Shown: positions 51,176 to 59,117 of the stretch, piece after piece
Position numbering within the stretch: position 1 is the stretch's first letter
How the letters are laid out: every line of letters starts with the position of its first letter
Assembly (NCBI RefSeq): GCF_022532105.1
Contig: NZ_CP092832.1
Span: 1,116,001 to 1,180,000 of the forward strand
Direction: 5' to 3'
Length of the DNA stretch: 64,000 bases
Origin: Flavobacterium sp. HJ-32-4
Lineage (GTDB): Bacteria > Bacteroidota > Bacteroidia > Flavobacteriales > Flavobacteriaceae
Translations under genes and position numbers: made by a program
The notes under the pieces: generated by a model
Database searches by the model: none
What the model saw: only the letters and a program-made list of their open reading frames with translations
What the model was told of the DNA's origin: nothing

Positions 51176-51495
51176 TGGCCGATAACGAGAACTTTTTTGA
51201 AAAGGTATACGAAGTCGTACGCCGCATCCCGGAGGGAAAAGTCACCTCGTATGGCGCGATTGCCAACCACCTGGGCACCGCCCGTTCCGCCCGGATGGTC
51301 GGTTGGGCCATGAATGCCTGCGCGGGTCGCGATGATGTGCCCGCCCATCGGGTGGTCAACCGCAATGGTGTGCTGACCGGAAAATTCCACTTCCAGGGCA
51401 CGAACCTGATGCAACAATTACTCGAAAACGAAGGCATCCGGGTGGAAGACAACCAGGTTGTCGATTTCGACCAGCATTTCTGGCACCCCCACTAA
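51175..51495 (+). CDS. Alkyltransferase-like (ATL) protein
   Basis: This 106-residue protein matches the C-terminal DNA-binding domain of O6-methylguanine-DNA methyltransferase: YGAIANHLGTARSARMVGWAMNAC is the helix-turn-helix with the Arg finger. The active-site motif PCHRV is PAHRV here (residues 56-60), so the acceptor Cys is Ala57 and the protein cannot repair by alkyl transfer. ATL proteins instead bind O6-alkylguanine tightly and hand it to nucleotide excision repair; most have Trp at this place. Translated with the LysE gene (TGATG overlap). Confidence 0.9.
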   Translation: MADNENFFEKVYEVVRRIPEGKVTSYGAIANHLGTARSARMVGWAMNACAGRDDVPAHRVVNRNGVLTGKFHFQGTNLMQQLLENEGIRVEDNQVVDFDQHFWHPH

Positions 51496-51496
51496 A

Positions 51497-52816
51497 TTAC
51501 CGATACGGGAGGGTCACCACGAAACGTGCACCTTCCCCTTCAGGGGCATAGTGCAGGTAGCCACCATGCGCTTCGGTGATGTTGCGAGACAACGTCAACC
51601 CAATGCCCGCGCCCTCCTTACGGGTGGTGAAAAACGGTTGGAAGATTTTGTCGCGTATTTCTTTTTCAACCCCTTTTCCGGAATCCCAAAGGGTGATATA
51701 GAGGCGGTGGTTCTCTGCGATAGAGGCAATCCGGATGGCTTTAGGCGCCTGGTCTTTTACCGCATGCACGCTATTGGTGAGGAGGTTGATGATGACCTGC
51801 TCCATCTGTTGCCGGTCAAGGTCAATCACAACTGTCGGTATATCGGTTTCAACCGCGATGCCCTCACTGTCGAATACGGGTTGCATCAGGCTCACGCACG
51901 AGGAAATAAGTTCGGGCAGGGAAGTCGGCACCTTCGCCGGCGACGGTAGCAGTGTCAGTTTGCGGTAGTTTTCCACAAACGATTGCAGGTGCTGGGTGCG
52001 GTTGGCAATCGTCGACAGGCTTTTCCGCACGTCGTCGAGGTCGTCGTCGGTGATCGTATCGCCTGAAAACACCTCCTGCAGGCTTTGCGAAAGCGAATGG
52101 ATCGGCGTCAGCGAGTTCATCAGTTCGTGTGAAATCACGTTCATCAGGTTGATCCAAGCCTGTTTTTCTTTTTTCTCGACGACCGATTGGATGCTGTCAA
52201 GCAGGATACTATAATAGGTATGACCAAACGAATCGGTTCTCGATGTGCGTACGGAGAAAGTCTGTGTTTCACTTTCGTCGATGCGGATATCGGCTGATGT
52301 TTTCATCTCCCCAAACCCACTGTTCTCGATGACGGCGCAGAATGAGGGCAGCCGGTCTTTCAGCATCGTCCATTGCCGGAAGGCCGGAACACCGAAAACG
52401 CCCGAGAATTGGCGGTTCATCAGAAAGACGGTCCAGTCATCGTCTTCTTTCCGAAGGATGAGGATGGCGGTATCAATGTCCTGCAATATCGATCTGAACA
52501 ATTCTTCGCGCGACACCTGTTCGTGTTGTTTTTGCCGCTGCGTTTCAAAAAGACGGTAGAGGGTGGCATAATTTCCGGTGCGATACGAAGCCGGAAGGCG
52601 CGACGAGAAGTCGTTTTGGAGGATGGCTTCTATCGTTTTGTCATACACCAGGGCGCGGCTGCGGATAGCCTGGTACAAAGCGGCCAGTGCCAGTAATGCA
52701 AACAGGAATAGTAATAATCCGGTGTATGGATACCCGTATCCAAACAGCAGCCCTGAACCGCCCAGCATCAGTGCCACCCATAGTACCCTGAGGAATAACT
52801 GTGTAGCCGACGTCAT
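51497..52816 (-). CDS. NtrB-type sensor histidine kinase
   Basis: This 439-residue protein has two N-terminal membrane segments (about residues 8-30 and 30-50), a PAS-like domain (about 100-210, LFRSILQDIDTAILILRKEDDDWTVFLMNRQFSGVFG), a HisKA domain with NVISHELMNSLTPIHSLSQSL (phospho-acceptor His), and a HATPase domain (NLLTNSVHAVKDQ, WDSGKGVEK, GAGIGLTLSRNI). It overlaps the upstream activator gene (ATGA), so it is its cognate kinase. Only one nt separates its stop from that of the convergent ATL gene. Confidence 0.93.
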   Translation of the reverse strand: MTSATQLFLRVLWVALMLGGSGLLFGYGYPYTGLLLFLFALLALAALYQAIRSRALVYDKTIEAILQNDFSSRLPASYRTGNYATLYRLFETQRQKQHEQVSREELFRSILQDIDTAILILRKEDDDWTVFLMNRQFSGVFGVPAFRQWTMLKDRLPSFCAVIENSGFGEMKTSADIRIDESETQTFSVRTSRTDSFGHTYYSILLDSIQSVVEKKEKQAWINLMNVISHELMNSLTPIHSLSQSLQEVFSGDTITDDDLDDVRKSLSTIANRTQHLQSFVENYRKLTLLPSPAKVPTSLPELISSCVSLMQPVFDSEGIAVETDIPTVVIDLDRQQMEQVIINLLTNSVHAVKDQAPKAIRIASIAENHRLYITLWDSGKGVEKEIRDKIFQPFFTTRKEGAGIGLTLSRNITEAHGGYLHYAPEGEGARFVVTLPYR

Positions 52817-54168
52817 GACAGGTCAGGATTGATGCCATATTTTTCGAGTCGACGGTAGAGGGCGCCGCGCGAGAGCCCCAGTTCTTCGGCCGTCCGGCTA
52901 ACGTTACCACCGTGTTTGGCCAAGGCGCGTTCGATGGCGTTGCGCTCTAGTCCGGAGAGGCCTGTTTCGGTTTCTTCCGCCTCTACGGGAACGAAGTCGA
53001 GTATGTCGAGGTCACGCACGCTGATGGGGCTTCCGTCGCTCAGGATCACGGCGCGTTCGATTTTGTTTTCCATCTCCCGGATGTTGCCCGGCCACGGATA
53101 GCGTTCGAGCCATTCCAGGTTTTCCGGCGCAAAGGTCAGAGCCGGCATTTCATACTTCATCGCTTTTTCCGCGAGGAGGAATGCCGCCATCGGCACAATA
53201 TCCCCTTTGCGTTCCCGCAGCGGCGGAAGGGTGATTTCCATGGTATTGATCCGATAGAAGAGGTCTTCGCGGAACTGCTTTTCCCGCACCTCTTTTCGAA
53301 TGTCGCTATTCGTTGCCGAGATGATCCGCACATTCAGCGGTCGCGGTTTGCTTTCCCCCAGGCGCACTACTGATTTCGTCTGCAACACCGACAACAGTTT
53401 GGCCTGTAAGTGCAGGGGGACATTGCCGATTTCATCGAGGAAGATCGTGCCACCCTCTGCCGCCTCAAAGCGTCCGGGTGTATCGGTCTTGGCATCCGTA
53501 AAGGCCCCTTTTGCATAGCCGAAGAGTTCGCTTTCAAACAGCGTATCGCTCAACGACCCCAGGTCAACGTGCACGAACGGCGCGTCTTTTCGGGGCGATT
53601 GCCGGTGGATGTGCTCGGCGAAGACGTACTTTCCCGTGCCATTTTCCCCCAATAACAAGACATTAGCGTCGGTTTTGGCCACTTTTTCCGCTATGGCGTA
53701 GGCCTGTCGGATTTTGTCGGAAGTGCCCGTGAAGTAGTGTTTTTCCCCGCTGAAGGTCACCGGTTTCCGTTGTCGCTTCCGGCTTTCAGCCAATGCATTG
53801 TTGACGGTGAGCAGCAGTTTGTCGTTGTCCCACGGTTTCATGATATAGTCGAACGCACCTTTCCGCATTCCTTCAACGGCCGTCTCTATTTTGCCGAAGG
53901 CCGTCATCAGGATAACCGCCGTTTCAGGCGACTTTTCCCCGATTTCCTTCAACCAGTGGATGCCCTCGCGCCCGTCTTCAAAACCGATGCGGTAGTTCAT
54001 GTCGATAAGCGCTACATCGACAGCATTATGACCTAAAATCGCATATAATTCTTTTGGATTAGCAGTGGTCAGGACGGTCTCAAACTGTTTTTTGAGCGCC
54101 ATTTTCGCCGCAAAAAGGATCTCTTCCTGGTCGTCTACCACCACTATGCACGCTTGTTTTTTTCTCAT
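52813..54168 (-). CDS. NtrC-family sigma-54 activator
   Basis: This 451-residue protein has a receiver domain (acidic VDDQEE, phospho-acceptor Asp56 in VALIDMNYRIG, Lys in IMKPWDNDK), an AAA+ domain (Walker A GENGTGK, Walker B-region GGTIFLDEIGN, GYPWPGNIREMENKIERAVIL type sensor II), and a Fis-type helix-turn-helix (GGNVSRTAEELGLSRGALYRRLEKYGI). The sigma-54 contact loop reads GAFTDA where the canonical form is GAFTGA. It is divergent from the HlyD-ABC operon, with tandem operators between, and rpoN is in the same window. Confidence 0.94.
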   Translation of the reverse strand: MRKKQACIVVVDDQEEILFAAKMALKKQFETVLTTANPKELYAILGHNAVDVALIDMNYRIGFEDGREGIHWLKEIGEKSPETAVILMTAFGKIETAVEGMRKGAFDYIMKPWDNDKLLLTVNNALAESRKRQRKPVTFSGEKHYFTGTSDKIRQAYAIAEKVAKTDANVLLLGENGTGKYVFAEHIHRQSPRKDAPFVHVDLGSLSDTLFESELFGYAKGAFTDAKTDTPGRFEAAEGGTIFLDEIGNVPLHLQAKLLSVLQTKSVVRLGESKPRPLNVRIISATNSDIRKEVREKQFREDLFYRINTMEITLPPLRERKGDIVPMAAFLLAEKAMKYEMPALTFAPENLEWLERYPWPGNIREMENKIERAVILSDGSPISVRDLDILDFVPVEAEETETGLSGLERNAIERALAKHGGNVSRTAEELGLSRGALYRRLEKYGINPDLS

Positions 54169-54181
54169 GGTCGTATCCCAC

Positions 54182-54218
54182 TGTTCGGAAGCGGACGGTT
54201 AGTGTCCGGAAATGGACA
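54182..54218. promoter_or_regulatory. Tandem operators, probably for the NtrC-type activator
   Basis: TGTTCGGAAGCGGACG (54182-54197) and TGTCCGGAAATGGACA (54203-54218) agree at 12 of 16 positions; the second contains the perfect inverted repeat GTGTCC-N6-GGACAC (54202-54219). Their starts are 21 bp apart, two helical turns. They lie about 65-100 bp upstream of the sigma-54-like promoter, the usual place for an activator's enhancer. Confidence 0.6.
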
Positions 54219-54282
54219 CCCGTCGTTTCGTAATATCGAATTAATGACTTGTAAAACAACTACTTGCATTTTATTTTTTTAC

Positions 54283-54297
54283 TGGCACGGTTTTGCC
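54283..54297 (+). promoter_or_regulatory. Sigma-54-like -24/-12 promoter for the HlyD-ABC operon
   Basis: TGGCACG and TTGC are perfect half-sites, but they are separated by three bases instead of four, so the GG to GC spacing is one short of the strict N10. Transcription would start near 54308, before the ATG at 54322. Confidence 0.45.
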
Positions 54298-54321
54298 AAA
54301 ATGGAGAGTCAAAATCGCAAT

Positions 54322-55557
54322 ATGGACACTGTCATCCCTCGTAAAAGTAAAAAAATTCGCTTCTTAGCCATAGGTGCTGCCGTGATTTTATTGCTCGGTG
54401 CCCTTACGTGGATGGCGTTCTCACGGAAGCGGGAACTAGACGTCTTGGCGAGTCAGGTGCTGATCAAAACGGCCTCGGTTGAGCCCTTTGAAGATTTCAC
54501 CGTGTTCAATGCCCGGGTCGAGCCCTTGCAGACGATGCTTGTAAACGTATTGGAAAGTGGATCGGTGCAACAGATTTTTGCCGAAAACGGTTCCGTCGTT
54601 GAGAAAGGGCAACCGTTGGTGAAACTGTATAACCCCAATTCCGAACTCAGTTATATGAACCAGGAAACAGCGGTCATCGAGCAGATGAACAACCTGAACA
54701 ACGGCAAGCTCAACATCCGCAACCAGGAATTGAGCCTCACGAAAGACGTTTCTTCCATCGAACACGACTATAATGAAGCGAAACGGTTATACGACCTCAA
54801 TTCCGTGCTGTTCGACAAAGGCGTGATTTCCCGCAATGACTGGAACATTACCAAAGAAGCCTACCGCTACCAGTCGGAGCGCCGCAACCAGATTCTCGAG
54901 GGCATCAAACGCGAGAAGGCCAGTAACCGCATCCAGATTGCGCAGATCAACCGTTCGCTGGCGACGATGGAGAAAAGCCTCGCAATCATCCGGGCGAATA
55001 AGAACAACCTGCTGGTATTGGCGCCGGTATCGGGTACGCTGACATCGTTTGAGCCTGTACTCGGGAAACAATATGGAGGCGGTGAAACGCTCGGCAAAAT
55101 CGACTTAAAAAAAGGCTACAAGCTGACGGCTGAAGTCGACGAATTCTACCTCGACAAAATCGCGGAGGGCCAAAAAGGGCATATCGATGTGGCCGGGAAA
55201 GACGTAACCGTGGTCGTGACCAAGCGGGTGCCCGAAGTAAAAGGCGGACGTTTCACGGTCGAACTCGCCTTTGTTGGGGCGCAGCCGCAGGTGCAACAGG
55301 GCACGAGCTTCGGGGTCAGGCTCACGCTGTCGGCCAGTCGCCGGTCGCTGGTGGTGCCGAAAGGCAGCTTTTATTCCGATACCGCCGGCAAATGGATTTT
55401 CGTCGTCAACGGTGCTACCGCCCAACGCCGCAGCATCCGGGTCGGCCGCGAGAACCCCGACTATTACGAAATCACCGAAGGCCTGAAGCCGGGCGACCGC
55501 GTCATTACGTCGTCGTATCGCGATTTCACCGAGGCCGATATCCTGAACCTTCAGTAG
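54322..55557 (+). CDS. HlyD-family membrane fusion protein
   Basis: This periplasmic adaptor of about 411 residues has an N-terminal membrane segment (IRFLAIGAAVILLLGALTWM), a lipoyl/barrel half (VLESGSVQQIFAENGSVVEKGQPLVKLYNP), a coiled coil (about residues 110-230), the second lipoyl half (NNLLVLAPVSGTLTSFEPVLGKQYGGGE) and a beta-barrel domain. It should link the ABC permease encoded downstream to an outer-membrane channel. The start is ATG 54322 if the sigma-54-like promoter is used; ATG 54301 is the alternative (418 residues). No outer-membrane channel gene is present in the window. Confidence 0.88.
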   Translation: MDTVIPRKSKKIRFLAIGAAVILLLGALTWMAFSRKRELDVLASQVLIKTASVEPFEDFTVFNARVEPLQTMLVNVLESGSVQQIFAENGSVVEKGQPLVKLYNPNSELSYMNQETAVIEQMNNLNNGKLNIRNQELSLTKDVSSIEHDYNEAKRLYDLNSVLFDKGVISRNDWNITKEAYRYQSERRNQILEGIKREKASNRIQIAQINRSLATMEKSLAIIRANKNNLLVLAPVSGTLTSFEPVLGKQYGGGETLGKIDLKKGYKLTAEVDEFYLDKIAEGQKGHIDVAGKDVTVVVTKRVPEVKGGRFTVELAFVGAQPQVQQGTSFGVRLTLSASRRSLVVPKGSFYSDTAGKWIFVVNGATAQRRSIRVGRENPDYYEITEGLKPGDRVITSSYRDFTEADILNLQ

Positions 55558-55560
55558 CCG

Positions 55561-55626
55561 TTTCAATCATCAATCAATCATCCTTATCATCAATCATCAC
55601 CGTTTTTACTTTAATCATCATCAAAA
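55561..55626. repeat. CAATCATCAAT low-complexity run
   Basis: Repeats of AATCATC fill much of the 180-nt gap between the HlyD and ABC ATPase genes. No terminator was found here. Confidence 0.6.
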
Positions 55627-55699
55627 AATGAAACAGTTAATCTTCTTGTTGCCGCATCCGCCCGGCCGGTTTTCCGTCCTAAGCCAGTCGAAAGACGCG

Positions 55700-55707
55700 T
55701 ATTTTTG
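55700..55707 (+). promoter_or_regulatory. -7 box for the ABC ATPase gene
   Basis: TATTTTTG, a full consensus match 30 nt before the ATG, suggesting that the ABC genes also have a housekeeping promoter. Confidence 0.45.
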
Positions 55708-55737
55708 TATTCCTTCCCAATCCTTAACTCCTTCAAC

Positions 55738-56448
55738 ATGATCCAGATCCAGAACCTCACCCGCGTTTTCCGCACGGAAGAAGTAGAGACCACCGCCCTC
55801 AACGGCGTCAGCCTGACCATTGAACAGGGCGATTTCATCTCGATTATGGGTCCGTCGGGCTGTGGGAAGTCGACCCTCCTCAATATCGTCGGCCTGCTCG
55901 ATGGTCCGACTTCAGGCAGTTACATGCTACTCGGCAATGAGATGGCCGGACTGAAGGAGGCGGAACGTGCGCTCGTACGCAAGGAAAACATCGGGTTCAT
56001 CTTCCAGAATTTCAATCTCATCGACGAGTTGTCGGTTTACGATAACATCGAATTGCCGTTGCTATATAATAAAGTGGGTGCCCCGGAACGGAAGGCAAAG
56101 GTCGCCGCGATTGCCGAAAAACTAGGTATTTCCCATCGTTTGAAACACTATCCCCAGCAATTGTCGGGAGGGCAACAGCAACGTGTGGCCGTAGCGCGGG
56201 CGCTCGTGAACGATCCGAAGATCATCCTTGCCGATGAGCCCACCGGGAACCTCGACAGTAAGAATGGTTCGGAAGTGATGGAGATGCTTACTGACCTGCA
56301 CGCGAAAGGTGCGACCATCCTGATGGTGACGCACTCTGATCACGATGCGTCGTTTTCCCAGAAAACCATCCTGATCCGCGACGGTATCATCTTCTCTGAG
56401 AAACAGAACCAACGTCATATTGACGTCATCCTTGACACCAATCGATAA
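55738..56448 (+). CDS. MacB/LolD-type ABC transporter ATPase
   Basis: This 236-residue protein has Walker A GPSGCGKST, Q loop FQNFNLIDELSVYDNI, signature LSGGQQQR, Walker B IILADEPTGNLD and the switch His in MVTHSDHDA. It belongs to the MacB/LolD/FtsE-like group that powers FtsX-type permeases, which mechanically move periplasmic substrates. The start MIQIQNLTRVF matches the family. It is followed by a 57-codon gene and the permease. Confidence 0.93.
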   Translation: MIQIQNLTRVFRTEEVETTALNGVSLTIEQGDFISIMGPSGCGKSTLLNIVGLLDGPTSGSYMLLGNEMAGLKEAERALVRKENIGFIFQNFNLIDELSVYDNIELPLLYNKVGAPERKAKVAAIAEKLGISHRLKHYPQQLSGGQQQRVAVARALVNDPKIILADEPTGNLDSKNGSEVMEMLTDLHAKGATILMVTHSDHDASFSQKTILIRDGIIFSEKQNQRHIDVILDTNR

Positions 56449-56451
56449 GCC

Positions 56452-56625
56452 ATGGTAGCCGTTATCTTCAAATTCCTGCTGTATCTGTCCACCCTCGTGA
56501 ACGGATTCCTCGCCCATACGCCGGCTATCGAGCCGCCCGGGTCCCCGTGTCTTGTTGAGAAAACCGTTGTGATGCCCGATGCACCGCATACGCCTGTTCC
56601 ACCCTGTAAACCCGTCGTATCATGA
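56452..56625 (+). CDS. Small membrane or exported protein in the ABC operon
   Basis: A 57-residue ORF begins with ATG three nt after the ATPase stop and ends with TGA overlapping the permease ATG (ATGA). It has a hydrophobic N-terminus (VAVIFKFLLYLSTLVNGFLA) and a Pro-rich, Cys-containing tail (EPPGSPCLVEK, PVPPCKPVVS). The tight joins on both sides, with no overlap in another frame, suggest that it is translated. I recognise no family. Confidence 0.55.
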   Translation: MVAVIFKFLLYLSTLVNGFLAHTPAIEPPGSPCLVEKTVVMPDAPHTPVPPCKPVVS

Positions 56626-59051
56626 TCCGCAACTGGCTTCGCATCTTTACCTACCAGCTCCGCCAGAACAAGTTGTTCACGGCGTTGAACATACTCGGAC
56701 TTTCGATCGGCATCAGCGGCCTCCTCTTCGCCATTCTCTATTGGAACGACGAAACGGCCTACGATGCCTGGAATCCGAAAAAAGACAGCACCTATCTGGT
56801 CGTCAACGACCTGGGCGATATGAACAAATGGGCCGTATCAAGCGCCCCTACCGGCCCGACCCTGATGCAGTTCACGAAAGACGTACAATCGTATGTATAC
56901 TTCAGCGGGTATGGTTCCGACAAAGTGACCGTTGGTAAAAAGACCGAGACGGTGGAAAAGACGCTTTCCGCGCAGGCCAACTTCTTTTCGTTCTTTCCAT
57001 TCGAATTTGTAGAAGGTAATCCCCTGACCGCCCTGCGCGATGAAAGCGCGGTAGCCATTTCCGAAGCGTTGGCACATCGGTTTTTTGGAGATGAAAAAGC
57101 ACTCGGCCAACGCATGACGTTCGGGAAGCAGACCTATACGGTGCAGGGCGTCTATCGCATTCCGGGTAAGTCGTCTATCGCACCCGACCTGGTGGCCAAC
57201 ACCATTGAGCAACGACTTCGGGAAGCGAAAGATGACTGGGGTAACTTCAGCTATAACCTGCTGCTGCAGATTGACGACCCGTCAGCAGTTCCTTCAGTAA
57301 AGAAGGCGTTTGATGCGATGTATTATGAGAACCGCACCAAAAAATACGCCAAATCGGAGGGGATTACGCCCGAGGAATACATCAAAAAGGAAGGCCGCGA
57401 GAACCCGGTCATCCTTGAGAAATTGGCCGACGCCCGCCTGCATTCCATCGTGCAGGGGTATCCGGAAGGAACCGGCAATTACCGCTTCCTGTTGGTCATG
57501 ATGGCGCTGTCCATCCTCATATTGGTACTGTCGATCGTGAATTATGTGAACATGACGACGGCTAACGCGCTGTCGCGGGCCCGGGAGGTTGGTGTTCGCA
57601 AAGTGTTGGGCAGCACCCGATCCGGTATTGTGTGGCAGTTCCTGATGGAAGCCGCGATCCTGACGGCGTTTGCCATTTTGATGTCGCTCGCGATCGTTGA
57701 ACTGGCGCTTCCCTATTACAATGACTTTTTACAGAAGCAACTCTCGCTTTCCGGCACCCTTTTTGCGTTGGAGTTGGTGGGCATCTTCACCTTGGTTGTC
57801 GCCATTGCGGGTATTTTCCCGGCAGTTTATGTGTCGAAATTCCAGACGCTGAAGGTACTGAAAGGAAACTTCGGCCGCAGCCGCAACGGCATGTGGTTGC
57901 GCAACGGGATGCTGGTGCTGCAGTTTGCCATCGCCGCCTTTTTTATAGTGGGGTCGAACATTGTGAACGAGCAGATTACGTATATGTCGACGAAGGACCT
58001 GGGTTTCCGCGGTGACCAAGTGTTGCAGGTAAACTTCCGGAACGAGTACGATTGGCGCGATTCCCTTTACATCCAAAAAATCAACGCCCGGATGGCGCTT
58101 ATCAAAGATCGAATTGCACGTATCGACGGTGTGAAAGGCGTAGCGGCAGGGGCGTTTAACTTTGAAGGAGGCGCTACGTCGTCGTCGAGTTTTTCCTATA
58201 ACGACACCGAAATCCAGGGGGAAAACATGGCAACCGATTTTGGCATGTTCGACATCCTCTCGGTTGATGTGGTGAAAGGACGCGACCTGTCGCCGAAATT
58301 CGCCTCCGATACCGTCGAATCGATATTGGTCAATGAAACGGCGCTGCGGATGATGCGGGAGCCCAATCCGATCGGAAAGGTCGTGAAGTGGAATAACTAC
58401 CACCTTCGTATCGTGGGGATTGCGAAAGATTTCCATACCAATTCCATGACGGCCCCGATCAAGCCAATGGTATTCATGCACTTCAAAACCGTCGACTGGA
58501 TGGCGGGAAATGCCAATCGCTTCTACATCCGGATCGACCCGGAAAAAACGGAATCGGTGGTGGCAGGACTTGAGAAACTATGGAAAACCACTGTGTCTCC
58601 CGGTTATCCTTTCGAGTATGATTTTGTGGATAAGGTATATGCCCGTACTTATCGGTCGTTCGTGTTGCAGCGGAACCTGTTCATGTTGCTCAACATCACC
58701 GTCATCGTCATCGCGCTCTTTGGCCTGTTTGCACTCGCCTCGTATTCGATGGAGCGCCGGATGAAGGAGATCGCCATCCGGAAGACACTCGGTGCCGACA
58801 CCAAATCCCTTCTCATGGCCTTGTCAAAGCAGTACCTGGTGTTCTGCGGGATTGGATTTATACTGGCGTTTTTCCCCACACGCATCGTGCTGGCGGAATG
58901 GCTGAACGATTTTGCGTATCGCATTGACATCACGTTTGTGCCCTTCCTGGCCGGCTTCCTGGTGCTTACCGCACTCACATTGCTGATCGTGTTGGTACGG
59001 GCGTATCGGGCCACTAGGGTGGATGTGTTGAAATACCTGAAGTACGAATAA
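56622..59051 (+). CDS. FtsX-like ABC transporter permease (MacB_PCD/FtsX duplicated)
   Basis: This 809-residue inner-membrane permease has eight membrane segments in two halves: segment 1 at about 20-40, a periplasmic domain, segments 2-4 (about 288-410), segment 5 (about 428-445), a second periplasmic domain, and segments 6-8 (about 685-800). The coupling-type stretches REVGVRKVLGSTRSGIVWQFLMEA and MKEIAIRKTLGADTKSLLMALSKQY occur after segments 2 and 6. Bacteroidota have many such proteins of unknown substrate. It works with the upstream ATPase and probably the HlyD protein. Confidence 0.9.
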   Translation: MIRNWLRIFTYQLRQNKLFTALNILGLSIGISGLLFAILYWNDETAYDAWNPKKDSTYLVVNDLGDMNKWAVSSAPTGPTLMQFTKDVQSYVYFSGYGSDKVTVGKKTETVEKTLSAQANFFSFFPFEFVEGNPLTALRDESAVAISEALAHRFFGDEKALGQRMTFGKQTYTVQGVYRIPGKSSIAPDLVANTIEQRLREAKDDWGNFSYNLLLQIDDPSAVPSVKKAFDAMYYENRTKKYAKSEGITPEEYIKKEGRENPVILEKLADARLHSIVQGYPEGTGNYRFLLVMMALSILILVLSIVNYVNMTTANALSRAREVGVRKVLGSTRSGIVWQFLMEAAILTAFAILMSLAIVELALPYYNDFLQKQLSLSGTLFALELVGIFTLVVAIAGIFPAVYVSKFQTLKVLKGNFGRSRNGMWLRNGMLVLQFAIAAFFIVGSNIVNEQITYMSTKDLGFRGDQVLQVNFRNEYDWRDSLYIQKINARMALIKDRIARIDGVKGVAAGAFNFEGGATSSSSFSYNDTEIQGENMATDFGMFDILSVDVVKGRDLSPKFASDTVESILVNETALRMMREPNPIGKVVKWNNYHLRIVGIAKDFHTNSMTAPIKPMVFMHFKTVDWMAGNANRFYIRIDPEKTESVVAGLEKLWKTTVSPGYPFEYDFVDKVYARTYRSFVLQRNLFMLLNITVIVIALFGLFALASYSMERRMKEIAIRKTLGADTKSLLMALSKQYLVFCGIGFILAFFPTRIVLAEWLNDFAYRIDITFVPFLAGFLVLTALTLLIVLVRAYRATRVDVLKYLKYE

Positions 59052-59078
59052 TTCACCGGCGCCGTTTTTTGATCTAAG

Positions 59079-59105
59079 AAAAGCCCAATAATAATGGGCT
59101 TTTCC
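59079..59105 (+). terminator. Terminator after the ABC operon
   Basis: The 9-bp stem AAAAGCCCA/TGGGCTTTT with a 7-nt loop is followed by TTCCCGTTT. It overlaps the region just before the next gene. Confidence 0.75.
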
Positions 59106-59117
59106 CGTTTACGAATT

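Noticed and set aside
54252..54268. TTGCA at 54264 as the -12 element of a sigma-54 promoter
   Set aside because: There is no GG at the required position upstream; the TGGCACG sequence at 54283 is the better candidate despite its short spacer.
55628..55741. A 37-codon ORF overlapping the ABC ATPase start by ATGA
   Set aside because: It spans the -7 box of the ATPase gene and begins in low-complexity sequence; the overlap is probably chance.
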